From: Nocardia arthritidis
GTDB taxonomy: Bacteria; Actinomycetota; Actinomycetes; Mycobacteriales; Mycobacteriaceae
Length of the DNA stretch: 64,000 nt
Reading direction: 5' to 3'
NCBI RefSeq assembly: GCF_011801145.1
Contig: NZ_CP046172.1
Location: 9,858,001 to 9,922,000, forward strand
The translations under genes were made by a program, and so were the position numbers. This document shows positions 7,563 through 16,150 of the stretch, piece after piece. Under the pieces are notes generated by a model. The model was not told where the DNA came from and did no database searches. It worked only from the letters and a program-made list of their open reading frames with translations. Position 1 is the stretch's first letter. Every line of letters begins with the position of its first letter.

Positions 7563-9101
7563 TCACATTCTCCGGGGCAGCAGCGCACCGACCGCGACGG
7601 TGCCGACGGCGAGCACGATCGTCGCGATCAGGCTGGTGTGCGATACCGCGTGCGCGAACGCGGCATCCGCGGCGGCGGTCAGGTTCTGGGCCGACTGCGA
7701 CAGCCCGACCGCGCCGAGCCGCTCGGCGACCACCTGCGCGCCCGCGACCGAATCCTGCACCGCCGCAACGGCCTGTGGCGGCAGCTTGCCGGATACCGCC
7801 GGTTCGATCTGCGACCGGTACGAGCTGGACAGCAGCGAGCCCAGAATGGCGATGCCGAGTGTGCCGCCGAGTTCGATGCCGGTGTCGTTCACCGCGCCGC
7901 CGACGCCGAGCAGCCGCTCCGGGAACGCGCCCATGATGGTGTCGGTGCACGGCGAGACGCTGAGCCCGACGGCGAGCCCGAGCAGGATCAGCGGTGTGAC
8001 GAAGCTGCCGTAGCCGGACCGGGCGTCGACGGCGATCATGCTGGCCAGCGCTGCGACGCCGAGCAACATGCCGCCGACCACAACGGTACGCAGGCCGAGC
8101 CGCGGCGCGAGCACGCCGGTGAGTGCGGCGCCCGCGAAAACCGCACCCGCCAAAGGCAATAGGCGCAGACCGGTGGCCAGCGGGTCGAGACCGAGCACGA
8201 ACTGCAAATGCTGTGCCACGTAATAGATCGCGCCGAAGGCGGACAGAAAGAACAGCAGCACGGCGAGATTCGCGCCCGCGAAGGCGCGGTCGCGGAACCG
8301 GCGGATATCGAGCATCGGATTCGGGTGGTGCAGTTCCCATCCGACGAATCCGGCCAACGCGAGCACGGCAACGAGACAGGCGCCGAGCACCGGAAGATGC
8401 CATCCGTTGCGTGGCCCCTCGATGATCGCGTACACCAGCGCGGCCAATCCGAGCACCGACAGCGCGCCGCCCGCGAGGTCGAGCCGGTGCTCGATATCGG
8501 CCCTGGACGGCGGAACCAGTACGAGTGCCGCGCCGATCGCGACCAGCGCGATGGGCACGTTGATCAGGAAGGTCGACGCCCAGCCGTGCTCGGTGAGCAG
8601 CGCGCCCGCCAATAGCGGACCGGCGGCGATGGCCAGGCCGGAGGTCGCCGTCCAGACCGTAATGGCAAGGGCCCGTTCCCGTTTCGGGAAGGTGGCGACG
8701 AGCAGGGACAGCGTGGCCGGCATGATCATCGCGGCCGCGGTGCCCATGGTGGCCCGCGCCGCGATCACCAGGCCGACGGTGTGCGCGGTGGCGCCCAGCA
8801 CGGCACCGCCCGCGAAGAGCCCGAGCCCGAGCAGCAGCATGGCCCTGCGGCTGTATTTGTCGCCGACCGCGCCCATCACCAGCATCAGCGCGGCGTACGG
8901 AATGGTGTACGCGTCGATGACCCATTGCAGATTCTGGCTGGTCAGCGCGAGGTCACGGTACATATCCGGCGCGGCGACGATCAGCGAGGTATTCGCCATG
9001 ACGACGATCAGCAGGCTCAGACACAGCACGCCGAGCGCGGCCCACCTGCGGCGATACGACCGATCCAGTTCGGTGACCGGGGTGGTGACGATCAGCGCCA
9101 T
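7563..9101 (-). CDS. MFS drug exporter, DHA2 (EmrB/QacA) type
   Basis: A 512-residue integral membrane protein starting MALIVTTPVTELD at 9101, with GGAGGTG just upstream. The 14-helix DHA2 layout is visible. Motifs include WVIDAYTIPYAALMLVMGAVGDKYSRR (motif A region) and the helix-5 antiporter segment GLAIAAGPLLAGAL. It should export hydrophobic drugs or lipophilic metabolites using the proton gradient. It is divergent from the TetR gene at 9217, and the spacer holds three related operator palindromes, so it is probably repressed by TetR and induced by a ligand. Confidence 0.93.
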   Translation of the reverse strand: MALIVTTPVTELDRSYRRRWAALGVLCLSLLIVVMANTSLIVAAPDMYRDLALTSQNLQWVIDAYTIPYAALMLVMGAVGDKYSRRAMLLLGLGLFAGGAVLGATAHTVGLVIAARATMGTAAAMIMPATLSLLVATFPKRERALAITVWTATSGLAIAAGPLLAGALLTEHGWASTFLINVPIALVAIGAALVLVPPSRADIEHRLDLAGGALSVLGLAALVYAIIEGPRNGWHLPVLGACLVAVLALAGFVGWELHHPNPMLDIRRFRDRAFAGANLAVLLFFLSAFGAIYYVAQHLQFVLGLDPLATGLRLLPLAGAVFAGAALTGVLAPRLGLRTVVVGGMLLGVAALASMIAVDARSGYGSFVTPLILLGLAVGLSVSPCTDTIMGAFPERLLGVGGAVNDTGIELGGTLGIAILGSLLSSSYRSQIEPAVSGKLPPQAVAAVQDSVAGAQVVAERLGAVGLSQSAQNLTAAADAAFAHAVSHTSLIATIVLAVGTVAVGALLPRRM

Positions 9102-9121
9102 GCGAACACCTCCGAACGTAA

Positions 9122-9139
9122 TTGCACACCAACGTGCAA
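9122..9139. promoter_or_regulatory. TetR operator 1 (TTGCAC-N6-GTGCAA)
   Basis: An 18-bp palindrome TTGCACACCAACGTGCAA in the MFS/TetR spacer. Its sequence is the reverse-complement match of operator 3 except for the centre, so it is very probably bound by the divergent TetR protein. Confidence 0.8.
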
Positions 9140-9140
9140 A

Positions 9141-9158
9141 TTGCACAGTAGTGTGAAA
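9141..9158. promoter_or_regulatory. TetR operator 2 (degenerate)
   Basis: TTGCACAGTAGTGTGAAA: the left half matches the other two operators exactly, while the right half has one change (GTGAAA for GTGCAA). It begins 19 bases after operator 1, roughly two helical turns. Confidence 0.65.
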
Positions 9159-9167
9159 CTACCGCTT

Positions 9168-9185
9168 TTGCACAAAGGTGTGCAA
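9168..9185. promoter_or_regulatory. TetR operator 3
   Basis: TTGCACAAAGGTGTGCAA, a perfect 6-bp inverted repeat with a 6-base centre. It lies 31 bp upstream of the TetR ATG at 9217. A potential upstream start at 9178 falls inside this operator, which argues for 9217 as the true start. Confidence 0.8.
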
Positions 9186-9216
9186 CGGTGGAACCCTCGA
9201 ACGTGAAGGGACTCAC

Positions 9217-9834
9217 ATGACCGCGAACCCGCCCACCCCGCCGAGAGGAGCGCGCGCCGAGGCGAACCGCACGCGCATCCTGACCGTCGCGGCCGCCGAG
9301 CTGGCTCGCGATCCGGCGGCCAGCATGGAGGAGATCGCCGCGGCCGCGGGCGTGGTGCGCCGGACCATCTACGGGCATTTCCCCAACCGGGAGGCGCTGA
9401 TCGACGGGGTGCTCGACCACGCTGCCGACGAGATCAACAACGCATTCGACCAGACCTACCGCGCCGAACCCCCGGCGGTCACCTCCGCCCGGTTCACCAT
9501 CGCGCTGCTGAACGCGGGCGACAAATATCGGCTGCTGCTGCGCCTGACCGAAACGAACCTGCGCCCGCGGATCCTGGATCGGCTGGCGCCCATGCGCGCG
9601 TACGGCGTCCGGCTGCTGAAGGCGGGACAGGAGGAGGGTGCGTTCAGCGATCATCTGCCGCCGGAAACCCTGGCCCGGGTGCTGGAGGCGATTCTGCTGA
9701 GCCTGGTCGATGCCCGCAACGACGAGTCGTGGATCGATGAGCACCCGGCGAAGGCGGCGGCCCGGGCCTGCCTGATCGCCGCGGGCGTCGCACCGAGCGA
9801 CGCCGCCGCCATCATCGACTCGATCGACGACTGA
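9217..9834 (+). CDS. TetR-family repressor of the adjacent MFS exporter
   Basis: A 205-residue TetR protein starting MTANPPTPPRGARAE, with GAAGGGA upstream. The N-terminal HTH is clear: RILTVAAAELARDPAASMEEIAAAAGVVRRTIYGHFPNREAL (quoted in parts; about residues 19-60). The rest is the helical ligand-binding domain. Divergence from an exporter and three shared operators fit a local, ligand-responsive repressor that also limits its own synthesis. The ligand is unknown. Confidence 0.92.
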   Translation: MTANPPTPPRGARAEANRTRILTVAAAELARDPAASMEEIAAAAGVVRRTIYGHFPNREALIDGVLDHAADEINNAFDQTYRAEPPAVTSARFTIALLNAGDKYRLLLRLTETNLRPRILDRLAPMRAYGVRLLKAGQEEGAFSDHLPPETLARVLEAILLSLVDARNDESWIDEHPAKAAARACLIAAGVAPSDAAAIIDSIDD

Positions 9835-9837
9835 AGG

Positions 9838-11085
9838 TCATTGCGGAACGGGCAGCGGCGGCGACGCCGGAAATTCGACCGGTAGCGAAACCAGGGCCCG
9901 ATGGAACGGCCCTGGGCGCCAAGACAATTCGCCGGGGGCGACGGCCAGCCGAAGTTCCGGTACGGCATCGAGGAGTTGATCGATGGCGTCCTGTGCGACG
10001 AGGTAGGCCATCGAACTGGCGGGACATACATGCGGGCCGGCGCCCCAGGCGAGATGGGCGCGATTGCCCGCGTGGGCGCCCGCGATGATCGCCGGATCGG
10101 TATTGCAGGCGGCCATGCTGATGACCACCGGTTGATGCGCGGGCAGCCAGGTGTCGTCGATCAGGACGGGCTGGCGCGGAAAGCTGATGCAGAAGTTCGC
10201 CATCGGCGGATCGTTGAACAGGACCTCGTCGAGGGCGTCCCGGGTGGCCAGGCTGCCGCCGAGCACACTGCCGCCGAAACGTTCGTCGGTGAGGATCAGC
10301 AGCAGGGTGTTCACGATCAGGTTCTGCTGCGGTTCGATACCCGCGCCGTACAGGGTGGCCAGCTGATGCACCATTTCGGTGTCGTCGAGTCCGGCCGGAT
10401 GGCGCAGCATCCTGGTGGCCATATCGTCGCCGGGCTCGGCCCGCTTGCGCAGGGTGAGCTCGAGCAGCGCGTCGGCGAGCATCTTGTTGCCGCGCGTGGC
10501 GTCGACGCCCTCGAAGATCGCCGCCATCCCGGTCGCTACCCGCTGCGCGAGTTCGGGCGGCGAGCCGAGCAGTGCGTTCAACACCTCGAAGGCGATCGGA
10601 AATGCGTACTCGCGCACCAGATCCGCGGTTCCGGTCGCGCAGAAGCGGTTGATCAACGGGATGGCGATCCGCTCGACGGTCTCGTGCAGGCGGTACAGAT
10701 CCACCTCACCGAGGCCCGCCACATTGACCTGACGGTAGCGCGCGTGTTCGGCGCCCGCGCTGCGCAACGCGTTCGGGCGCGACTGCATCATCGGCAGCAC
10801 CGGACAGTCGGCTGGAATGTTCTGCTGCCAGATTCGCGGATCGGCCGGAAAGTGGTCCGGATCGTTGAAGATTCGTACCGCGACGTAATAGCCGAGCACC
10901 AGCGTCGCCGGCACGCCGGGTGCGAGGTCTACCGGCGCCATCGAGCCGTAGCGTTCCCGCATCGCGCGGTAGGCGGCGTGCGGGTCGGCCGCGAATTCCG
11001 GTGTGTACAGCGGAATTCGCGGTCCGTCGCGGTCGGCGGGCGAGGCGTAGTTCGTACCCTGCGCGGCGGGCGGCGGCATCGTCAT
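9838..11085 (-). CDS. Cytochrome P450, atypical (CYP157-like, lacks ExxR)
   Basis: A 415-residue P450. The heme-ligand loop is LAWGAGPHVCPA with Cys354. The I helix reads YGAGIEPQQ, so the usual acid-Thr pair is Glu251-Pro252. The K-helix ExxR motif reads E287-V-L-F290: the nearly universal Arg is Phe. CYP157-family P450s of Streptomyces conservons are known to lack ExxR, and this protein resembles them, but no conservon kinase, roadblock or GTPase genes lie nearby. It follows a PapA-like acyltransferase on the same strand by 98 bp, suggesting co-transcription. The substrate is unknown. Confidence 0.87.
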   Translation of the reverse strand: MTMPPPAAQGTNYASPADRDGPRIPLYTPEFAADPHAAYRAMRERYGSMAPVDLAPGVPATLVLGYYVAVRIFNDPDHFPADPRIWQQNIPADCPVLPMMQSRPNALRSAGAEHARYRQVNVAGLGEVDLYRLHETVERIAIPLINRFCATGTADLVREYAFPIAFEVLNALLGSPPELAQRVATGMAAIFEGVDATRGNKMLADALLELTLRKRAEPGDDMATRMLRHPAGLDDTEMVHQLATLYGAGIEPQQNLIVNTLLLILTDERFGGSVLGGSLATRDALDEVLFNDPPMANFCISFPRQPVLIDDTWLPAHQPVVISMAACNTDPAIIAGAHAGNRAHLAWGAGPHVCPASSMAYLVAQDAIDQLLDAVPELRLAVAPGELSWRPGPFHRALVSLPVEFPASPPLPVPQ

Positions 11086-11183
11086 CTGCGAAACTCCCGG
11101 CGGTCGAACGACATTGCCGAGTGAGCGTAGACACTTCTACGGATGCGCGTGCCGGAATGCGCCTCCCACTGCCGGAGGGTGCG

Positions 11184-12404
11184 CTAGCGCCCGATCACCT
11201 TGCGCAGGTGGGTGGTCAGGATTTCGACCCGCCTGCGCTGCAGGTCGGTGAATTCCGCCGGGTGGTGGATTTCGACGCTCAGCCGGTCGGCGAAGGTGCT
11301 GATGATGCAGGTGCCCGCGCCGGGTTGTTGCGGGCGGCGGCCGGTGCGGTCGGGTTTGGCGATGATGGTGGAGCGGAAATCATCGATGCGCAGCCCGGCC
11401 GGGGCGGCAAGCGCCGGTATGGCACCCCAATTCGTCGCGACGACGATGCCCGGCGCGGGCGGTGGCGCCGCCGACATATCCGCGACATGCAGCGGGGTCT
11501 GCTGGACGATTCCGGCCGCGAGCGCGGTACGCAGGGACTCGGCGATACCGCGGGCGATCGCGATCGGATCGCCGCCGGCCTCCGGTGTCGGCAGGTAGGT
11601 GGCGAGGCCGAGCACGTTGGTGCCCTCGGCGGGACCGATCGGCGGGGTGAGCCTGGTGCGCAGATCGACGGAGTAGAGGTAGAACAGCTGCGAGATCGGG
11701 AGATCGCGAATCTCGGCCTCGGTCAACAGGATTGCCGCGGAGACCAGCCCGTGTAGGGTGACCTCCGCGCGGTGCCCGACTTCGACGAGCGCGGCGGTTT
11801 CCGCGACGGTCAGCAGGCAGCGACTGGTGACGGGTATCTCGTACGGATCGTCGTTGTCCGTGAATTCCGGTGCCGCAACCGGCTTTTCGGCCGTACCGGG
11901 CGGCGCGATCTTGCTGATCCCACGGGCCGCGAGTAGTTCCTCGACGGGCCCGGGGTACGGGTGCACGGACGCCAACACCGGCCGTCCCTCGACGAGCGAA
12001 CCGTAGGCGGCCCACAGCGCGCGCACGATCTCCATGGCGTGGAAGGTGTCGGCGACGCTGTGATGCAGCATCACCGTGACACTCGCCGAATCACCCTGCC
12101 GCACAACACATAGCGCGCTGACCGCGATGCGTTGATCGAATCTCGCTCCGGTGAGCGGCGATTCGGGATCGCCCTCGACGACGAATACCTCCGGCGGCCC
12201 GTCGGCGACCACGAACGAGTACCCGCCATCGCCCAGTTCGATCCGGGTGCCGAGGATCGGGTAGGCCCGCACCACCGCCGCGAACGCCGATGTCAGCAGC
12301 GCCGGGTCCAGTCGGCCCGAGACCCGGGCCGAATATCCGATGAAAACCCCACCCCTGGCGAACAGGCCCTCGCTCGGGGCGAGCCCGCGCACAATTTCAG
12401 CCAC
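11184..12404 (-). CDS. PapA-like / condensation-domain acyltransferase
   Basis: A 406-residue protein of the condensation-domain superfamily (CoA-dependent acyltransferases). It has the catalytic HHxxxD motif (MLHHSVADTFHAME), an N-terminal GLAPSEGLFARGGVFIGYSARV like phthiocerol dimycocerosyl transferase PapA5, and a second-half ILLTEAEIRDLP and DLRTRL region. PapA enzymes esterify lipid alcohols with acyl groups from PKS or CoA carriers. No signal peptide is seen. It is upstream of the atypical P450 on the same strand, hinting at an acylated, oxidised lipid. It stands far from the PKS at 36684. Confidence 0.83.
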   Translation of the reverse strand: MAEIVRGLAPSEGLFARGGVFIGYSARVSGRLDPALLTSAFAAVVRAYPILGTRIELGDGGYSFVVADGPPEVFVVEGDPESPLTGARFDQRIAVSALCVVRQGDSASVTVMLHHSVADTFHAMEIVRALWAAYGSLVEGRPVLASVHPYPGPVEELLAARGISKIAPPGTAEKPVAAPEFTDNDDPYEIPVTSRCLLTVAETAALVEVGHRAEVTLHGLVSAAILLTEAEIRDLPISQLFYLYSVDLRTRLTPPIGPAEGTNVLGLATYLPTPEAGGDPIAIARGIAESLRTALAAGIVQQTPLHVADMSAAPPPAPGIVVATNWGAIPALAAPAGLRIDDFRSTIIAKPDRTGRRPQQPGAGTCIISTFADRLSVEIHHPAEFTDLQRRRVEILTTHLRKVIGR

Positions 12405-12597
12405 GGTCGATCGGCTCCCTTCCCTATCGCGCGTCAGGCTAACTCAATTCCCCAGTCTCCGTTGGGTTCCCGCGAACGGCGGCGGGTACGACGGTGCGAT
12501 GCGGAATCGGGAACTGCCATGATGCGCTCCCGCGATGGCAGAAATCGTCATAGTCTTGTCCTTGCTGCCGAGCCCCGGATGGACAAGCATCTGATTC

Positions 12598-13572
12598 GTG
12601 GAGTCCGAAAAGCAGATCGTCGCGGTGGTTTTCGACGACTGCACGCTCCTCGATCTGGCCGGTCCCACCGACGTATTCCGCGCGGCCTCGATGCTGAACC
12701 GGTCCGGCGGCTACCGGCTGACGCTCGTCTCGCCGGATGGGCGCGCCATCAGGGCGTCGAGCGGTATCGGTATCGCCGTCGACGCGGCCATGGACGCGGA
12801 GCTGGTCGGCCCCGATGACACCGTTCTGGTGGTGGGCGGCAGCGGAATTCGGCAACTCACCCAGAATCCGGCGGCGCTGCGCGCCCTGCGCCGGATGTCC
12901 GCGCGGGCTGGGCGCACCGCATCGGTGTGTACCGGCGCGCTCGCCTTGGCCGCGGCCGGACTGCTCGACGGGCGCCGGGCCACCACGCACTGGGCCTCGT
13001 GCGGCCTGCTGCGCGACGGCTTCCCCCTGGTCCGGGTCGAACCGGATCAGATCTATGTCCGCGACGGTGACCGCTGGACCTCGGCGGGTGTCTCCGCGGG
13101 CATCGATCTGGCTTTGGCGCTGGTCGAGGCGGATCACGGCACCGAACTCGCGCATGCGGTCGCGGCCTGGCTGGTGGTCTTCGCCCGGCGGCCCGGCGGA
13201 CAGGCGCAGTTCAGCGTGCAGCTGCGCAATCAGCCGGGGCGCACCCCGGCCATCGTCGAGTTACAGCATTGGCTCCCAGACCATTTGACAGATGACCTGT
13301 CGGTGGCCGCCTTGGCCGACCGCGCCGGCATGAGCCCGCGCAATTTCGCCAGGGTCTTCCGCGCGGAGGTCGGCGTCACGCCGGGAACGCTGGTGGAGGG
13401 CCTGCGCATCGAGGCGGCCAAGCGGCTGCTCACCACCTCGGATCTACCGGTGTCCGTAATCGCCGCGCGCACCGGATTCGGCAGGCCGGAAACCCTGCAT
13501 CGCGCCTTCGCCCGCCGCGTCGGCACCACACCGCATCGCTACCGCGATCACTTCACCAGGAGGATTTCGTGA
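12598..13572 (+). CDS. GlxA-type AraC regulator (DJ-1/PfpI + HTH)
   Basis: A 324-residue protein with a DJ-1/PfpI amidotransferase-like sensor (residues ~4-170; VFDDCTLLDLAGPTDVF, TASVCTGALALAAAGLLDG) and a C-terminal AraC HTH_18 domain (~215-320; ALADRAGMSPRNFARVF, VSVIAARTGFGRPETLHRAF). Such proteins act as transcription factors that sense small molecules through the PfpI domain. The start is GTG at 12598. The stop overlaps the GTG of the next gene by 4 bp, so the two are translationally coupled. Confidence 0.93.
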   Translation: MESEKQIVAVVFDDCTLLDLAGPTDVFRAASMLNRSGGYRLTLVSPDGRAIRASSGIGIAVDAAMDAELVGPDDTVLVVGGSGIRQLTQNPAALRALRRMSARAGRTASVCTGALALAAAGLLDGRRATTHWASCGLLRDGFPLVRVEPDQIYVRDGDRWTSAGVSAGIDLALALVEADHGTELAHAVAAWLVVFARRPGGQAQFSVQLRNQPGRTPAIVELQHWLPDHLTDDLSVAALADRAGMSPRNFARVFRAEVGVTPGTLVEGLRIEAAKRLLTTSDLPVSVIAARTGFGRPETLHRAFARRVGTTPHRYRDHFTRRIS

Positions 13573-14222
13573 TCATCGCCATCGGCCTTTTCCCGGGCTT
13601 CACCTCACTCGACGCGATCGGGCCGTACGAGGTGTTCAGCGCGCTGCCCGGTGCGGAGGTGGTGCTGTGCGCCGCCGAGCCGACGCTCGACGACGGCAAC
13701 AACATGCTGCATTTGCGGGTGGACGCGACATTCGACGAGGTCGCGCGCCCGGATGTGCTGTTGATCCCGGGTGGCCCCGGCACCCGTCGGCTCGCCGCCG
13801 TCGACCATCCGATCGTCGACTGGGTGCGCAATGCCCATCCGCACACCAGGTGGACCACATCGGTGTGCACGGGTGCGCTGGTGCTCGGCGCGGCGGGATT
13901 GTTGGACGGCCTGCCCGCGACCACCCACTGGCATTTCTACGATCTGCTCGCCGGATACGGCGCGCACCCGACCGAACAGCGGGTCGTCCGCAACGACGCG
14001 GAGCGCATCGCCACCGCGGCGGGCGTATCGGCCGGTATCGATCTCGCGCTCACCCTGGCCGCCGAGCTCGCCGGACCCGAAGTGGCCCAAGGGATTCAGC
14101 TCGCCATCGAATACGATCCGCAGCCACCCTTCGACGCGGGCGCACCGTCGAAGGCGCCGCGGGCGGTCCGCGATGCGATCGCCGCCCGCTTCGACCAATT
14201 CGACAGGCTTGCCGCGCAATAA
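13569..14222 (+). CDS. DJ-1/PfpI family protein, isonitrile hydratase-like
   Basis: A 217-residue DJ-1/PfpI protein. The nucleophile-elbow Cys lies in TTSVCTGALVLGAAGLLDG, followed by PATTHWHFYDLLAGYG and the AGVSAGIDLALTLAAEL helix. This pattern is close to bacterial isonitrile hydratases, which convert isonitriles to N-formamides, though assignment to that reaction is inferred. It starts with GTG overlapping the stop of the GlxA-like gene, so it is very likely its partner or target. A GC-rich hairpin follows. Confidence 0.83.
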   Translation: MIIAIGLFPGFTSLDAIGPYEVFSALPGAEVVLCAAEPTLDDGNNMLHLRVDATFDEVARPDVLLIPGGPGTRRLAAVDHPIVDWVRNAHPHTRWTTSVCTGALVLGAAGLLDGLPATTHWHFYDLLAGYGAHPTEQRVVRNDAERIATAAGVSAGIDLALTLAAELAGPEVAQGIQLAIEYDPQPPFDAGAPSKAPRAVRDAIAARFDQFDRLAAQ

Positions 14223-14234
14223 CCCATCCCGCCC

Positions 14235-14254
14235 CCACCCGGCAGACCGGGTGG
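14235..14254. terminator. Possible terminator hairpin
   Basis: CCACCCGG-CAGA-CCGGGTGG forms an 8-bp GC stem 13 bp after the PfpI gene. There is no U tract, so its efficiency is uncertain, but the position fits the end of the two-gene operon. Confidence 0.5.
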
Positions 14255-14388
14255 TCCGCCGACGAATAGCACGGCCTACCGAAATGTTGTCGGTTCATGG
14301 GATCACCACGTATTACGCTCCCCATGATCGAAAGCGAGTAAGCCATGCACGACCGATACGTCACCACGTTGGCCGCGGGGGTTGCCCG

Positions 14389-15297
14389 ATGACCAAGCGC
14401 GGATGGATGCTGTTTCTGGCGATGGGCGTCATCTGGGGCGTGCCGTACGCGATGATCCGGATCGCGGTGCGCGAGATCGACCCACTGGTGGTCGCTTTCG
14501 GCCGGACGGTGCTCGGATCGGTCCTGTTGTTGCCGATAGCCATGTACAAGAAGCAGCTCACACCCGTCTTCCGGCGGTGGCGCCCGCTGCTGCTCTACAC
14601 CGTTGTCGAGATCACCGGGCCCTGGCTGCTGATCGGCTTCGCGGAGAAGACGCTGAACAGTTCGACGGTCGGGCTGCTGCTCGCCGCGGTGCCGCTGATC
14701 GCGGTGATCTTCGTGACCATGCTCGGACATGATCGCTTCGACGGGCGGCGGGTGCTCGGGCTGGTCGTCGGGTTCGCGGGCGTCGCGCTGCTGGTCGGGC
14801 TGGATATCGATCTGACGAATCCGGCGGCCGTCGGCGCGATCGGATTGGCCGCGGTCGGTTATGCGATCGGCCCGATCGTCATCAATCGCCAGCTGGCCGA
14901 TCTGCCGTCGCTCGGCGTGGTGACCGGCTCGCTGGTACTCGCCTCGGTGGTGTACGCGCCGTTCGCGGCCTTCCGTTGGCCGCCGCATGTCTCGGCGGGT
15001 TCGATCTGGTCCGTGCTCGGTCTGGCGGTGATCTGCACGGCGGCCGCGTTCGTGGTGTTCTTCGCGCTGATCGCCGAGGTCGGTCCGGCCCGGGCCACGG
15101 TGATCACCTACATCAATCCCGTTGTGGCACTGCTGCTCGGCGTCGTCGCGCTGAACGAACCGGTGACGGCGGGCATCCTCGTCGGCTTCCCGCTGGTCAT
15201 TCTCGGCTCGATCGTCGGAACCAAACGCAGTGGGCGCGAGGAGATCGAGGCCCTCCCGCCCACGCCGGAGGCCGCGGCGCAGGCGCCCGATCACTGA
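14389..15297 (+). CDS. EamA/DMT-family transporter
   Basis: A 302-residue membrane protein starting MTKRGWMLFLAMGVIWGVPY at 14389, with ten predicted helices in two EamA repeats (WGVPYAMIRIAVREIDPLVVAF in the first; SIWSVLGLAVICTAAAFVVFF then NPVVALLLGVVALNEPV in the second). DMT proteins export metabolites such as amino acids. The substrate is unknown. The frame continues upstream across the preceding gene without meaning; the ATG was chosen because the first membrane helix begins directly after it. Confidence 0.9.
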   Translation: MTKRGWMLFLAMGVIWGVPYAMIRIAVREIDPLVVAFGRTVLGSVLLLPIAMYKKQLTPVFRRWRPLLLYTVVEITGPWLLIGFAEKTLNSSTVGLLLAAVPLIAVIFVTMLGHDRFDGRRVLGLVVGFAGVALLVGLDIDLTNPAAVGAIGLAAVGYAIGPIVINRQLADLPSLGVVTGSLVLASVVYAPFAAFRWPPHVSAGSIWSVLGLAVICTAAAFVVFFALIAEVGPARATVITYINPVVALLLGVVALNEPVTAGILVGFPLVILGSIVGTKRSGREEIEALPPTPEAAAQAPDH

Positions 15298-15360
15298 GCG
15301 GTTGTGGGACACACCACTCGATCTGTCGGCGCGCCGACGGGCCCCGGCATCATGGGTCGG

Positions 15361-16014
15361 ATGAGCACGGCACAGGAACCCTCCACCGAATTCGACGATG
15401 TGCGGGTCACCCGCGCCGCCTACGACGAGATGGCCGAGATCTATGCCGAACACGCGGCAAACATCATGGCGCGCAAGCCATTCGATCGCGCGATGCTCGA
15501 CGTCTTCGCCGAGGCGACCCCGGCCGGTCCGGTCGTCGAGATCGGCTGCGGTCCCGGCCGGATCGCCGCGTACCTGGCGGACCGGGGCCTCGACATATCC
15601 GGTATCGACCTGTCGCCGCGCATGATCGAATTGGCCAGGGCGGCCTATCCGGCACTGCGTTTCGAAGTCGGATCGATGGAAGAGCTGACCTTCGCGGATG
15701 CGAGCCTTACCGGACTGGTCGCCTGGTATTCGGTCATTCACCTTCCGCCCCAACGAGTTCCGGCGGTGCTGACGGAATTCCACCGGGTGCTCCAGGTGGG
15801 CGGGCAGCTCTTGATCGCCGGATTCGCGGACGAAATACCGGATGCCGCCGAACCATTCGATCATCGGGTGGCTACGGCATACCGGTGGTCGCCGGAGCGA
15901 CTAGCCGACGAGGTGGCGAAGGCCGGGTTCACCGTCGGCGCCCGGCTCGTCCGCGTAGCCGACCCGGACGAGCGGTTTCTGCATATGTACCTGATGGCGT
16001 CGAAGGATCGTTGA
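15361..16014 (+). CDS. Class I SAM-dependent methyltransferase
   Basis: A 217-residue protein with a methyltransferase domain: motif I VVEIGCGPGRIAAYLADRG, acidic GIDLSPRMIELAR, post-I FADASLTGLVAWYSVIHLPP and FHRVLQVGGQLLIAGF. The substrate is unknown. The start MSTAQEPSTEF at 15361 was preferred over upstream options because the family core begins ~25 residues later. It lies 63 bp after the DMT transporter on the same strand. Confidence 0.88.
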   Translation: MSTAQEPSTEFDDVRVTRAAYDEMAEIYAEHAANIMARKPFDRAMLDVFAEATPAGPVVEIGCGPGRIAAYLADRGLDISGIDLSPRMIELARAAYPALRFEVGSMEELTFADASLTGLVAWYSVIHLPPQRVPAVLTEFHRVLQVGGQLLIAGFADEIPDAAEPFDHRVATAYRWSPERLADEVAKAGFTVGARLVRVADPDERFLHMYLMASKDR

Positions 16015-16150
16015 TTCGACCACCACAGGTGCGTCGAGCCCGGTAAATTTGGGACCATCGCGCACAATTTCTTCGCAGCGCGGGCCCGTCCGACAACGTG
16101 GTCGATTGATTCCGAGATACCACCACCGTCGCGTCAGGGGGCGACCAATC

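Noticed and set aside
9838..12404. A conservon (cvn) operon
   Set aside because: The P450 resembles conservon CYP157, but no sensor kinase, roadblock, DUF742 or GTPase gene is next to it.
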